DNA of 39,509 nt. Origin: an uncultured Myxococcales bacterium. GTDB lineage: Bacteria; Myxococcota_A; UBA9042. Location of the stretch: NCBI GenBank assembly GCA_937910235.1, contig CALENB010000312.1, positions 1-39,509 on the forward strand. The letters run 5' to 3'. Positions 26,778 through 35,754 of the stretch are shown here, in pieces; within the stretch, counting starts at the first letter, position 1, and each line of letters opens with the position of its first letter. A program made the position numbers and the translations under genes. Under the pieces are notes generated by a model that was given only the letters and a program-made list of their open reading frames with translations, searched no databases and was not told the DNA's origin.

Positions 26778-27254
26778 ATGATTTGGATGCTCGATCAGCT
26801 CAAGACACTAGCGGCCCGTCGGGTCGGACAGCTCCTGGCCTCAGACGCCACCATGAAGGTGGTCGGTGACCCGCGCATGCAGGCGGCGATGATGCGCGCG
26901 ATCAACCTGCGGGCGGACGCGCGTGAGGTGGTGGAGCGCCAAGTCCAGGGCGTGGCCGCGGTGCTCGATCTGGTGACCCGCGACGACGTAGCGTCGCTCA
27001 AGCGCACGATTCGCGACCTTGAAGACATGGTCGAGGAGCTGCGTGACGAGGTCGGCGAAGCGCAGAAGCAGGCGAAGAGCGCGAAGGTCGACGCGTCGGA
27101 GGCCCGCACCAGCGCTGCCGATGCGGTGGTGAAGGCCGAGGCTGCCGCGGCTCCGCAGGCGCCGAAGCGCAAGCCCGCGACCAAGAGCCCGACCACGGCC
27201 AAGAAGCGCGCCCCGGCCAAGAAGCCGGCGGCTGAGACAACCGCCGCGGATTGA
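26778..27254 (+). CDS. Coiled-coil protein with Ala/Lys/Pro-rich tail
   Basis: 158 residues from the ATG at 26778 (GGGG 7 nt before; ATG at 26787 is an alternative). Residues 1-60 are helical, 60-115 a clear coiled coil (TIRDLEDMVEELRDEVGEAQKQ), and the tail from 120 is a basic AKP-rich histone-H1-like segment (KRKPATKSPTTAKKRAP). The layout of coiled coil plus AKP tail resembles phasin-type granule proteins (PhaF/PhaI) and some nucleoid proteins, but the sequence is too simple to decide. Cytoplasmic. It lies 41 bp after the Cys-rich lipoprotein and before def. Confidence 0.65.
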   Translation: MIWMLDQLKTLAARRVGQLLASDATMKVVGDPRMQAAMMRAINLRADAREVVERQVQGVAAVLDLVTRDDVASLKRTIRDLEDMVEELRDEVGEAQKQAKSAKVDASEARTSAADAVVKAEAAAAPQAPKRKPATKSPTTAKKRAPAKKPAAETTAAD

Positions 27255-27278
27255 CGGCCTGCCGTTGCCGATTAGGTT
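27251..27278 (+). promoter_or_regulatory. Candidate promoter for the def-fmt chain
   Basis: TTGACG (27251-27256), 16 bases, then TAGGTT (27273-27278). It overlaps the stop codon of the coiled-coil gene and is about 80 bases before the def start, so def-fmt could be expressed on its own as well as by read-through. Confidence 0.45.
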
Positions 27279-27357
27279 GGGGTGGGAACGGCTCGTCGGA
27301 CGCTGCCGCCAGCTTCCTGGTGTTGAGCGAATCCCTCGAGTGAACAAGGAGCAGGCC

Positions 27358-27921
27358 ATGGCCGTGCGAACCATAGTGACCTACCCAAATCCGGTGCTGA
27401 AAGAGCAGTGCGCTGCCGTGACCGAGTTTGACGACGCGCTGTGTACGCTCATCGACGACATGGTGGAGACCATGAATGAGGCGGATGGCCTCGGCCTCGC
27501 CGCGAATCAGATCGGTCTGCCGCTGCGCATCTTCACGATGGCGCTACCGACCAGCGACGAAGAAGACGCGTCCGTCGAGACGTTTGAGATCGTCAACCCC
27601 GAGATTTTGTCCAGAAGCGGAGAGATTCGCTTCGAAGAGGGCTGTCTGAGCTTTCCGGGCATCTCCGAGTTGGTGAAACGTGCGGAGCGAGTGCAGCTGC
27701 GCTACCAAGATCGCAGTGGCGCGTCGATCGTGCGCGACTTCGATGGCGTGGCGGCGGTGTGTGTGCAGCATGAGTTCGACCATCTGGAAGGCGTCACCTT
27801 CGTCGATCGGCTGTCGCCACTGAAGCGCCGGTTGGCGATGCGGGCGTACAAGCGCGCGGCGGCTCAGGCGCGCTTTGACGAAGAAGATGAAGGGCGGTCA
27901 GCCGTGCGTCCGTGGCGTTGA
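27358..27921 (+). CDS. def: Peptide deformylase
   Basis: 187 residues from the ATG at 27358 (AAGGAG 6 nt upstream). All three family motifs are present: G44LGLAANQ51, E95GCLS (metal ligand Cys96) and H138EFDH142 (two His ligands, catalytic Glu139). It removes the formyl group from the N-terminal Met of new proteins, using Fe2+ in the cytoplasm. The C-terminus is slightly long and charged. fmt, which makes the formyl-Met-tRNA substrate side of the cycle, follows 58 bp later in the same direction, the common bacterial pairing. Confidence 0.97.
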   Translation: MAVRTIVTYPNPVLKEQCAAVTEFDDALCTLIDDMVETMNEADGLGLAANQIGLPLRIFTMALPTSDEEDASVETFEIVNPEILSRSGEIRFEEGCLSFPGISELVKRAERVQLRYQDRSGASIVRDFDGVAAVCVQHEFDHLEGVTFVDRLSPLKRRLAMRAYKRAAAQARFDEEDEGRSAVRPWR

Positions 27922-27979
27922 GCCCGACGTAGCAGCGTGTCATGGGTCGCAGGCCCGCCATCACCCGTAGGACGCATCG

Positions 27980-28957
27980 ATGCCTTGCCGGATCGTATTC
28001 ATGGGCAGCCCGGAGTTCGCCGTACCCGCGCTCGCCACGCTTGTTGATGCGATGCCCGACGTGACCGTCGTTGGCGTGGTCACTCAGCCGGATCGCCCAG
28101 CAGGACGGGGGCGAAAGCTGCAGCCGCCGCCAGTCAAGCGCTTCGCGGTCGCGCGTGGTCTGAACGTCTACCAGCCCGTGAAGGTGCGCAACGGCGAACT
28201 GCGACGCTGGTTGGCGGACTTGGATGCCGACGTGGCCGTGGTCGCCGCCTACGGGCGTGTCCTGCCCCAAGTCGTGCTCGATACCCCCCGGCTGGGCTGC
28301 GTGAACCTCCACGCCTCGCTGCTGCCGCGGTGGCGCGGGGCTTCGCCGATCCAACGGGCGATCGCCGCCGGCGACACCGACGCGGGCGTCTGCTTGATGC
28401 AGATGGACCCTGGCCTCGACACAGGCGCCGAGTTGGCGCGCGTCGTGACGCCGATCTTGGCGTCGGACACGGCGGAGAGTCTCTCCGAGCGTCTGGCCGC
28501 TGATGCGGCGAAGCTGCTGATGCGCAGCCTCCCGGCGCTGCTCGCGGGATCGCTCGACGCACAGCCACAACCAGACGACGGCGTGACCCTGGCGCGGCTG
28601 CTCACCAAGCGCGACGGCCAGATCGATTGGCAGCGCTCAGCGCAGCAGGTCCATGCGCAGATTCGCGCGATGACCCCTTGGCCGGGCGCTTGGACGACGC
28701 TGTCCGACGCGCCCGATGAGACGTGGAAGGTGTTTCCGACGGACATGCACTGTGTCGGGCAGGACGGGGCTCCCGCGGGCACGGTTGTCGCGATCAAGGG
28801 CGAGCAAGTCACCATCGCCTGCGGACGAGACGCGTTGGTCCTCCACGAGCTGCAGCGACCGGGTCGACGCAGGATGGGGGCCGGCTCGGCGCTGCGTGGT
28901 GCGCGCCTCGTGGTGGGCACGTCGTTCACGGTCGACGCGCCCGTGCACGGCGCGTGA
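27980..28957 (+). CDS. fmt: Methionyl-tRNA formyltransferase
   Basis: 325 residues, normal length. Starts with the N-terminal Rossmann-type domain (RIVFMGSPEFAVPAL). The 10-formyl-THF-binding/catalytic block follows: VVTQPDRPAGRGRKLQPPPVK, then VVAAYGRVLPQ and the signature VNLHASLLPRWRGASPIQRAI, with catalytic Asn, His and a later Asp in DPGLDTG. The C-terminal OB-like tRNA-binding domain begins near 205 (KRDGQIDWQRSA). It formylates Met-tRNA(fMet) for initiation. Its TGA overlaps the GTG of the next lipoprotein gene by 3 bases (GTGA), the first of two such overlaps. Confidence 0.97.
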   Translation: MPCRIVFMGSPEFAVPALATLVDAMPDVTVVGVVTQPDRPAGRGRKLQPPPVKRFAVARGLNVYQPVKVRNGELRRWLADLDADVAVVAAYGRVLPQVVLDTPRLGCVNLHASLLPRWRGASPIQRAIAAGDTDAGVCLMQMDPGLDTGAELARVVTPILASDTAESLSERLAADAAKLLMRSLPALLAGSLDAQPQPDDGVTLARLLTKRDGQIDWQRSAQQVHAQIRAMTPWPGAWTTLSDAPDETWKVFPTDMHCVGQDGAPAGTVVAIKGEQVTIACGRDALVLHELQRPGRRRMGAGSALRGARLVVGTSFTVDAPVHGA

Positions 28958-29529
28958 ACGCACCCAGTACCGGCGCCACGCGGGCAGCGTGTACCGTGTC
29001 GCCCGGCCGCTCGGGTCGACTGCGCGTGGGTTGGTGCACCGCCCGGGTCCCAACGGCGGTGCTCCTGTGGGTAGTGCTCCTCGCGACGGGATGCACAGCC
29101 ACACCGGCCCCGACGGGACGAGCTGCGGCGCCGACCCCTCAGCTGGCGACCCACAAACACGGGCTGCAAGACCCGAAACAGGCCGTGAGCGCGATCGTGT
29201 ACGACGACGGGGGTCACCTGCGTCTACACGCTGCGATTGGACCGGCGAGCGCCCTTGGCCCCAACACGCGGGCGTACGGCGGAGATCGCGGCAACCCGAC
29301 ACCACCCGGCGCTTGGTGCGTGACCGTCCACGACGTCGGCGATGACGTGATCGCGCGACGGTGCGCAGCTGCCGCGGCGGCGGTGCATCTTCCGCCGCAC
29401 GGTCGACTGGGCCACGCCTCGGTGCACGCGGCGACGCCGGCCACGCTTCGCGCGCGACTGCCCTGGCGGGCTGGTGCGCGACTGACGGTGGTGGCGATGG
29501 GGCAGCGGCTGACCTGGCGAGCGCCGTGA
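28954..29529 (+). CDS. Predicted lipoprotein, unknown function
   Basis: 191 residues from the GTG at 28954 that overlaps the fmt stop (GTGA). A hydrophobic leader ends in LLATGC (Cys47), a plausible lipobox after a rather long N-terminal region. The mature part is rich in Ala/His/Thr with two further Cys and no recognised domain. It overlaps the M64 peptidase gene in the same GTGA manner, so it is translationally coupled on both sides, and may be a partner or inhibitor of that protease; this is inference from position only. Confidence 0.65.
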   Translation: MNAPSTGATRAACTVSPGRSGRLRVGWCTARVPTAVLLWVVLLATGCTATPAPTGRAAAPTPQLATHKHGLQDPKQAVSAIVYDDGGHLRLHAAIGPASALGPNTRAYGGDRGNPTPPGAWCVTVHDVGDDVIARRCAAAAAAVHLPPHGRLGHASVHAATPATLRARLPWRAGARLTVVAMGQRLTWRAP

Positions 29530-30998
29530 GCTCGTCTCGCCGTGGCTGGGCTGCCACAGCATCGAACGTGGCTGCCCGACGAGGCACGCGCGCTGTGCGA
29601 GCTGTCGCCCACGGGTTCGTCGTCGCGCTGGCTGCGGCGACTGTGCCCTTCACCGGTTCGGCAGCAGCGGCGACACCGAGTGTGCAGACGATCGAGGCGG
29701 GTGGAGCGACGGGGCAGGTCATCGACCTGCTCTTCGTCGCGGAGGGCTACACCGACAAGGATCAGGCGCTCTTCATCCACGACGTGAAGAACGTGTACGA
29801 AGCGCTGGTCAGCGCCGGGGTCTATGCCACCGTGCGGCCGCTGCTGGCCGCCCACGCGCTGTTTGTGCCGTCAAATCAATCCGGCAGCGACCATCCGTCG
29901 CTAGGGGTCGAACGCGACACCGCCTTCGACAGCACGTTTGATACCAACGGAATCGCGCGCCTCGTCACGGCCAACACGGCCAAGGTCTTGAGCACCGCAA
30001 ACGCCCAGTTCTGGGCCTTTGACGTCGCGATCTTGATCGTAAACGACCCACGCTACGGCGGCTCGGGCGGCAGCGTCCCCATGATCAGCGTGCACCCGCA
30101 GGCCGCGGCGATTCTTCGTCACGAGCTGGCCCACAACCTCGCCGGGCTCGCTGACGAATACACAGCCCCGTATCCCGGCTATCCAGCGGGCGATGACGAG
30201 CCCAACGTGGCCGCGACGGCCCACCTGGCGCCCCTGCCCTGGCAAATCTGGGTGGAGTCCACGACGGCCGTGCCTACGCCCATCGAAGTTGCCACGGGAC
30301 CCTTCACTCCGATTGGCGCGTACGAGGGCGCGCGCTACCAGGCCAAGGGCATGTTTCGACCCGCGCCGACGTGTCTGATGCGCGACTTGGCCGACGACTT
30401 CTGCCCCGTTTGCGGGGAGGCGATCACCATCGCGGTGGCGGCCGATAGCGTCATGTTGCGGGGGCACAGCCCAGTCGCCGGCCTGATCAGCTGCGGCGTT
30501 GGCAGCTGCCCGGTGTTTGCGGTGAGCACCGCGGCCCTACCCGCGATCACGGTGCGGTGGTGGCTGGATGGCGTCTTGATGAGCACCGGCGATGCGTGGT
30601 CCGTGGACGCCGGGTTGAGCGGATCGCACGTGCTCCGAGTCGACGTACACGACGCGACGTTGGCCGTCCGCAATGACCCGGCGTCGGCGCTGGTCGAGTC
30701 CCATCAATGGCGCCTGGAGATCGACGCGCGCGGCGTACCCGTCGATGCGGGGCGACGGAGCGCCGACGTGACGGGGGACAGCACGACGGCCAGTCGCGCG
30801 GACCCTGACGCGGACGGTGGCGGTCCGACAGCTGACACGACGACGACGGCGGGCCGCGGCGGGGTCCCGCGGCGAGACTCAGGCTGCGACGCGACGCCGC
30901 TGGGGCCGCGCGATGCCGCACCGCAGTGGCCGATCCTGTTCGCCGGCGCGGCGCTGGCGTGGTTCCGGTGGCGAGCGGCGGCCTTGCGTGAGGAGTGA
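29526..30998 (+). CDS. Exported M64-family metallopeptidase with MYXO-CTERM-like tail
   Basis: 490 residues from the GTG at 29526 overlapping the previous stop. Signal peptide (hydrophobic 29-48, ending GSAAAA). The fold start VIDLLFVAEGYT is typical of the IgA-peptidase M64 family. The zinc motif is H199ELAH203xxxGLAD210EY, as in that family (HExxH plus a downstream Asp). A Cys-pair region CPVC lies near 293-296, then an Ig-like C-terminal part. The last 39 residues have one Cys (454), a hydrophobic helix (about 468-480) and an Arg-rich end, close to the MYXO-CTERM/exosortase-type sorting tails. The natural substrate is unknown; family members cleave immunoglobulin or mucin-like linkers. Confidence 0.85.
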   Translation: MSSSRRGWAATASNVAARRGTRAVRAVAHGFVVALAAATVPFTGSAAAATPSVQTIEAGGATGQVIDLLFVAEGYTDKDQALFIHDVKNVYEALVSAGVYATVRPLLAAHALFVPSNQSGSDHPSLGVERDTAFDSTFDTNGIARLVTANTAKVLSTANAQFWAFDVAILIVNDPRYGGSGGSVPMISVHPQAAAILRHELAHNLAGLADEYTAPYPGYPAGDDEPNVAATAHLAPLPWQIWVESTTAVPTPIEVATGPFTPIGAYEGARYQAKGMFRPAPTCLMRDLADDFCPVCGEAITIAVAADSVMLRGHSPVAGLISCGVGSCPVFAVSTAALPAITVRWWLDGVLMSTGDAWSVDAGLSGSHVLRVDVHDATLAVRNDPASALVESHQWRLEIDARGVPVDAGRRSADVTGDSTTASRADPDADGGGPTADTTTTAGRGGVPRRDSGCDATPLGPRDAAPQWPILFAGAALAWFRWRAAALREE

Positions 30999-31000
30999 CG

Positions 31001-31801
31001 ATGAAGCTGGCGGTGCTTGGATGCGGCAAAATGACCGGGGCGATGCTGCGGCGCTGGTTGGACACGGCGAGCCTCCCGGCCGACTCGGTGCGCGCGGTGA
31101 CCCGGTCGCGGTCGTCGGCCGATCGCGTCGCGGCGGAGTTTGGTGTGCAGGCCTCAACGGACGCCTGCGAGGCGATCCGGTGGGCCGACCTTGTCTTGCT
31201 CGGCATCAAGCCGCAGCAAGTCGGCGACGTGCTGCCGGGCTGGGCTGACCACGTGCCGCCTGGGCAAGTCTGGCTGTCGGTGCTCGCCGGGACGACGACG
31301 GCGCGGCTGCAAGCGCTGCTCGGGCCCCACGCAGCGGTCGTGCGGCTGATGCCGAACACGCCCGTTCGCCTCGGCCTCGGCGCTACGGCGGTGGTCTGGC
31401 CGACGGCCCTGGCCGCGGCGTCCAGGGCGCAAATCCAGGAGCTTCTCCGCGTGTTAGGTGAGGTGATCGCCTTGCGTGAAGACCGCATCGACGCGTTTAC
31501 GGCGATCGCGGGATCAGGGCCGGCCTACGTCTTCCTGTTCATCGAGGCGCTGAGCGCCGCCGCCGAGGCGCTTGGTTTCTCGGCCTCTGAGGCGCAGCAG
31601 ATGGCGGTGGGCGTCGTGCGTGGCGCCAGCCAAATGGCGACTGAAGATCCACGCTCCGCCGCCGCCCTGCGCGCGGAGGTCACCAGCCCTGGGGGGATGA
31701 CGCAGGCTGCGATCGCGGAGTTCGAGGCGCGTGGCTGGCCCGCTGTCGTCGCCGATGCGACGCAGGCGGCGGTGGCGCGAGCGCGTGAGCTGGCTAGCTG
31801 A
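31001..31801 (+). CDS. proC: Pyrroline-5-carboxylate reductase
   Basis: 266 residues from the ATG at 31001, with GAGGAG 5 nt upstream; a GTG at 30995 overlapping the previous stop would add two residues. The N-terminal NAD(P)-binding motif is LGCGKMTGAM. The family blocks LMPNTPVRLGLGATAV, IAGSGPAYVFLFIEAL and TSPGGMTQAAI (substrate-binding and dimer region) are present. It makes proline from pyrroline-5-carboxylate in the cytoplasm. It closes the def-fmt chain and converges with the next gene, the two ends overlapping by 8 bases. Confidence 0.95.
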   Translation: MKLAVLGCGKMTGAMLRRWLDTASLPADSVRAVTRSRSSADRVAAEFGVQASTDACEAIRWADLVLLGIKPQQVGDVLPGWADHVPPGQVWLSVLAGTTTARLQALLGPHAAVVRLMPNTPVRLGLGATAVVWPTALAAASRAQIQELLRVLGEVIALREDRIDAFTAIAGSGPAYVFLFIEALSAAAEALGFSASEAQQMAVGVVRGASQMATEDPRSAAALRAEVTSPGGMTQAAIAEFEARGWPAVVADATQAAVARARELAS

Positions 31802-32918
31802 GCACACCCATGAAGCGCAGCAACGACTCGGAGACGCTGCGGAGCAAGGACTCGCCGGCGGCATCCGACATCTCCTGGGCCGCCTCGATCGACTCCTTGA
31901 GCGCGTCGAGCGCCTCCGGTGCGCGGTCCGCGACGAGGTAGAACGCGACCAGCGCACACACAGCGACCAGGAAGGCGTGCCGATCATTGCGGTCGAGGGA
32001 TTGGACGACGCTCTCGGCCAGGCTGCGGATCGCACCCGCGAAGTCGATCTCTGCTGCGACGTCGAGCGGGAGCCCCAACCATGGGTTGATCTGCGCGTGC
32101 GCCAGCGTCGCGCGCTCCATCGCGGCGAGCGCTGAGCCAGCGTGCGAGATTCCGGTCTCGAACGAGCCGGTGCGGACCGCAAACGCCGCGATCACGGTCT
32201 GTACGTTGGCGAGCTCGGCCCAGGCCTCCAGCTCGTGAGCCAGCCGCGCCGCCTCGATCAAGCTGCGGACGGCCGGCACGCGTTGGCCCGTTCGCATGTT
32301 GAGCTGCGCCAGCGTCAGCTGACTCGCGAAGGCATACCAGTGCAGGCGCTCGTCGCGAATCAAGCCGGCGCGTCCCACGCCAGCGAGCGCCTGGCGCACG
32401 TCGTCCCAATCGCTGAACGCCGCGTAGTAGGCGGCCTCGCCGATGGCCAGCTCGGCGCGCAGCAGGGGGCTGCGCTGTGCCTCGGGGAGCCGCTGCAGCA
32501 TGGCCCGCAGCGCGGAGTGCTCGGCTGAGGCGTCGTCCAGGTCGTCGGCCGAGAGCCACGGCAGGCGACGGGAGCGCAGCAGGCAGCAGAGCGCGATATC
32601 CCCCAACGCCTCGGCTTGGCTGAGCGCTTGCTCGGTCGCGGTCATGGCGGCGGTGGTCTCGTGGGCCGCGAACGCCGTCCGCGCGATCTCCGCGAGCAGG
32701 CGGACATCGAGCCCGTCGGGCACGTCGGCGGCGGCGCCTAGCTGTGCGCCCGCATAGGCGAGCCAGCGTGATCTCGTGGCGACTTTTGAGCTGAAGGGCG
32801 GGATCCCTTCGGCGACGTCAAGCAGCGCGATCGCCGAGCGGGCGGGCGACGGATTCAACACGGCCGCGCGCGCGGCGTCGTCCAGCGTTGCGAGCATGGG
32901 CTGTGGAATCAGGGACAT
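31794..32918 (-). CDS. Helical-repeat (TPR-like) protein of unknown function
   Basis: 374 residues from the ATG at 32918 (GGAG 5 nt before). The whole chain is Ala/Leu-rich helix pairs in a TPR-like rhythm (for example LAQLNMRTGQRVPAVRSLIEAARLAHELEAWAELANVQTVIAAF), without signal peptide. It resembles the regulatory helical arrays next to kinases or STAND proteins, but no catalytic motif is seen. Last gene of the minus-strand run that starts at ribBA. The 78-bp gap to rsmG holds no obvious terminator. Confidence 0.65.
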   Translation of the reverse strand: MSLIPQPMLATLDDAARAAVLNPSPARSAIALLDVAEGIPPFSSKVATRSRWLAYAGAQLGAAADVPDGLDVRLLAEIARTAFAAHETTAAMTATEQALSQAEALGDIALCCLLRSRRLPWLSADDLDDASAEHSALRAMLQRLPEAQRSPLLRAELAIGEAAYYAAFSDWDDVRQALAGVGRAGLIRDERLHWYAFASQLTLAQLNMRTGQRVPAVRSLIEAARLAHELEAWAELANVQTVIAAFAVRTGSFETGISHAGSALAAMERATLAHAQINPWLGLPLDVAAEIDFAGAIRSLAESVVQSLDRNDRHAFLVAVCALVAFYLVADRAPEALDALKESIEAAQEMSDAAGESLLRSVSESLLRFMGVLS

Positions 32919-32996
32919 CTCTCTCCATCCTGGGCAACACGACGAGGCGCACCGTAGCGTATCGCGCTCCAAGTTGCGCGCCACAAACGTGACGTT

Positions 32997-33659
32997 TCAT
33001 GTTGTCGGCTGCCCGCTGGCGCGTCGGTACGTTCGGATACAATGCGCCGATCGACCCGGCACCACGCGCTCAGTCGCCTGCCAGCCGCCGTCCGGCGGTG
33101 ACCCAGGGGCCGTGGTCACGGCGTCATGCACGACGATGACGCCCTGCGCCGCTACCAGCGCGGCGGCGTGCACGCGCCATTGCCCGGGCGAGAAGGTCGC
33201 GCGCGACGTCGCCAGATCGAACAGCTGCTCGGGTCGCCACTCCGGCACCTGGCTGCGCACCACCGTGATCCTGCGCCCAACGCCCATGGCGTCCGCCACC
33301 AGCTCGATAAAGTCGGCGCGTTTGCGGCGCGGTTCGACCGCGACGAGCTGAGCGTCGTCGGCCCAAAGCGCCAACATCAACACCTCCAGCCCCGCCCCAG
33401 CGCCGACATCGACGATGCGGCTCGGCTCCAGGCCGATCCGCTCAACCGCCGCGGCCACAGTCAGGGTCTCAAGCAGATGTTCCTGCACGACCGCCTCTGG
33501 CCGATGATCGCCGACGAGGTTTGTGCGCGCGGAGAAGCGCCCGAGCCACGTCAACAGCTGCCCGATCGGCGCGCGCCAAGCGTCTTTCCATGGCAGCGCG
33601 TTGTCGCGTGCCAGCGCGGCGAGGGTGTCGATCGCGCTATCGGCGTCAGGCGTGCTCAT
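32997..33659 (-). CDS. rsmG: RsmG-like (GidB) methyltransferase
   Basis: 220 residues. Family parts: FSARTNLVGDHRPEAVVQEHLLETL before the SAM site, then motif I IVDVGAGAGLEVLMLAL (82-98), acidic ribose-binding VAVEPRRKRADFIELV, and FDLATSRATFSPGQW. RsmG methylates N7 of a guanosine in the 530 loop of 16S rRNA. It departs from the usual signature: GAGAGLEVLMLA replaces the typical GSGAGFPGxxLA, so its activity or target may differ. Start ATG at 33659 overlaps the stop of the upstream TPR gene (ATGA). Confidence 0.7.
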   Translation of the reverse strand: MSTPDADSAIDTLAALARDNALPWKDAWRAPIGQLLTWLGRFSARTNLVGDHRPEAVVQEHLLETLTVAAAVERIGLEPSRIVDVGAGAGLEVLMLALWADDAQLVAVEPRRKRADFIELVADAMGVGRRITVVRSQVPEWRPEQLFDLATSRATFSPGQWRVHAAALVAAQGVIVVHDAVTTAPGSPPDGGWQATERVVPGRSAHCIRTYRRASGQPTT

Positions 33660-35704
33660 TTTGACGGCACCGCGTCAGTCTCGCCGTGATCCGCCGCCGA
33701 ACCTGCACCTGCGCCATCCGCTGCACCGTCGCCGCCAGACTCAGCGGCGGCCCGCGCCATCTCAGCCTCAGCGCCCGAGATCGCGCCATCGATGGCCTTG
33801 ACGAAGGCGGTCCGTGCCGCTGCATCCGCGATCTTCTCGGCGTAGGTGTCGCGCATCGTCACGGCCGCAGCCTTGCGCTCGGACGCCGTCAACAGCATCG
33901 CCAGCATCATCGAGAGCTGTTGCCCCTCTTCCTCAGCCACCGAGAGCGCGGCCAGTCCGGCCCGCAGGACGGTCTCTGCGCCCGTGGCATCACCGGTCTC
34001 GATCAACACGCCAGCGACGTCCAGCCAAGTGGCGGCGCCGGCCGCGATCGATTTGCGCCACATTGTCGCCTGTTGGTCCTTCTTGCCGCCAATTCCGTAG
34101 GCCACGATCAAGAGCAGGTACAGCTCCTTGCTCGTTGGGTTGCTGAGCACCAAGGGCTCCAGGGCCGCGATCGCCTCAGCCGCTTGGTTGTTCTGCAGCA
34201 GCAACTGCGCCTGCATCGCGATGATCCGCGTACCGTCCGTGCCCGTTTTGTGCGGCTCCAACGCCGCGATCGCCGCTGGGATCTTGCCGGCTTGGCGCAG
34301 CAAGTCGGCGAGCAGCAGCCCGAGCTGGGAACTTCCTGGGAAGCGTTGCGCTCCGAGCCCCGCTTCTTTGAGCGCCTCGGGGCCTTTGCCGGAGACGGCG
34401 AGCGCCTTGACCAGCGCCAAGACAAACCGTTCGTCATCGATGCGTCCGATCTTTCGCAGCAGCGTCACCGCCTCAGCCGAGCGCTGCGTCATCCCGAGGA
34501 GCTCGGCGAGCACCAGCGCGGCCTGGCTATCGTTGTGCTGCGTCACGGCCTCTTTGAGCAGCCGCTCGGCCTCCTCCGTCTTACCGGCCATCAGCGCGAG
34601 CTGGGCGAGGCCCGCGCGGGCACCGGGAACGGAGGGCTCCAGCGACAAGGCCTTGTTGAAACCGGCCGTGGCCTTGGCCAGCAGCGCCGCCTTGTCTTTC
34701 TCGGGCGCCGTCTGGGCGCGGCCAGCGTCGAGCAGCGCTAGGCTGACGTGACCCTCGGCGAGTTTCGGCGTCGTCTGCAGCACCCGCTGCACGTGCTGGT
34801 ACGCCTTGAACGGCTTGTCCATCGCGGCGACGACGTCGGCCAGAAAGAGCCGCGCGAAGGGATCCTCCTCGCGTGCGAGCGCGGCCTCGCAGGTGTCCAT
34901 GCCGCGGTCGGTCAGACCCTGATCGAGCTGGACGACGCCGCGCGCAAACGCCGGCGCGGCGGACGTTGGCGCGAGCTTAGCTGCCAACGCGATGTCTGCG
35001 TGCGCTTCGGTGTACTGCGATGCACCGCGATGCGCCTGCGCGCGCACCAGCAGCCACCAGGCCACGGCGAGCTCGTCTGACAACGGCATGGGTTGGGTCA
35101 ACACGCCGCCCAAAGGCACCAACGTGGGTCCGCCTTCGACCAACACGCCGATGCGCGTGTGGCTCAGGATCAGCGGCGTCTGGGTGCCGCCGGTCGCGAC
35201 GACAAAGCTGCAGGACAGTCCGGCAGCGTCGCACATCGTCCGCGCCAACCAGGCCGCCTCCACCGCGTGAACGGGCGCCGCTTTGCCGGTCTTGAGCTCG
35301 TCAGCCAACGCGCCCGCCGTGCGAACGGGATGGCGGCGGGCTTCGCGGAGCGACACCTCCCGAAGCGCGCCGCCGGTTCGCCAAGCCTCGAGCCGCTTCG
35401 CGATCCCGGCCGCGCCGCCGGCGTCACCGGCCTGGGCGGTGAGCGCCGCCGAGGCGGCAGTCGGCTTTCGGCCACGTGGACCGGTGAAGCCGGCCGTGTC
35501 CCACGTGCGCTGCCACGCCGTCGTCGCTGTGTCGGTCGACGCCTTCGTCGCGCCGGATTGGGTCGCCGGTCCACCCTGCAAGAGCCATGCTCCGACGCCG
35601 ACTAGCGCTAAAACCCCGACAACCAGGGCGATGCGCCCGAGCTTGCCCGAGCCAGCGGGCAGACCGGGGGGTTCCGTCGTTGGTGGTGTCACGCCTTCGC
35701 TCAT
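33656..35704 (-). CDS. Membrane-anchored TPR protein
   Basis: 682 residues. A single membrane helix (about 24-42) near the N-terminus follows a Pro-rich start. The rest is mostly periplasmic-side or cytoplasmic TPR-like helices (clear from about 240 to 620: SAAPAFARGVVQLDQGLTDRGMDTCEAALAREED and similar), ending in an acidic Gly/Ala tail. Residues about 120-210 are a separate domain with two Cys (MCDAAGLSC). It is a likely scaffold. Its stop overlaps the rsmG start, and it begins 50 bp after the GDPD gene in the same strand. Orientation of the helix is not resolved. Confidence 0.8.
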   Translation of the reverse strand: MSEGVTPPTTEPPGLPAGSGKLGRIALVVGVLALVGVGAWLLQGGPATQSGATKASTDTATTAWQRTWDTAGFTGPRGRKPTAASAALTAQAGDAGGAAGIAKRLEAWRTGGALREVSLREARRHPVRTAGALADELKTGKAAPVHAVEAAWLARTMCDAAGLSCSFVVATGGTQTPLILSHTRIGVLVEGGPTLVPLGGVLTQPMPLSDELAVAWWLLVRAQAHRGASQYTEAHADIALAAKLAPTSAAPAFARGVVQLDQGLTDRGMDTCEAALAREEDPFARLFLADVVAAMDKPFKAYQHVQRVLQTTPKLAEGHVSLALLDAGRAQTAPEKDKAALLAKATAGFNKALSLEPSVPGARAGLAQLALMAGKTEEAERLLKEAVTQHNDSQAALVLAELLGMTQRSAEAVTLLRKIGRIDDERFVLALVKALAVSGKGPEALKEAGLGAQRFPGSSQLGLLLADLLRQAGKIPAAIAALEPHKTGTDGTRIIAMQAQLLLQNNQAAEAIAALEPLVLSNPTSKELYLLLIVAYGIGGKKDQQATMWRKSIAAGAATWLDVAGVLIETGDATGAETVLRAGLAALSVAEEEGQQLSMMLAMLLTASERKAAAVTMRDTYAEKIADAAARTAFVKAIDGAISGAEAEMARAAAESGGDGAADGAGAGSAADHGETDAVPSK

Positions 35705-35754
35705 GGTCGCCTCCGCAGGGTTGGCTCGGGATGGTGCCCATCAAGCACGTGCGG

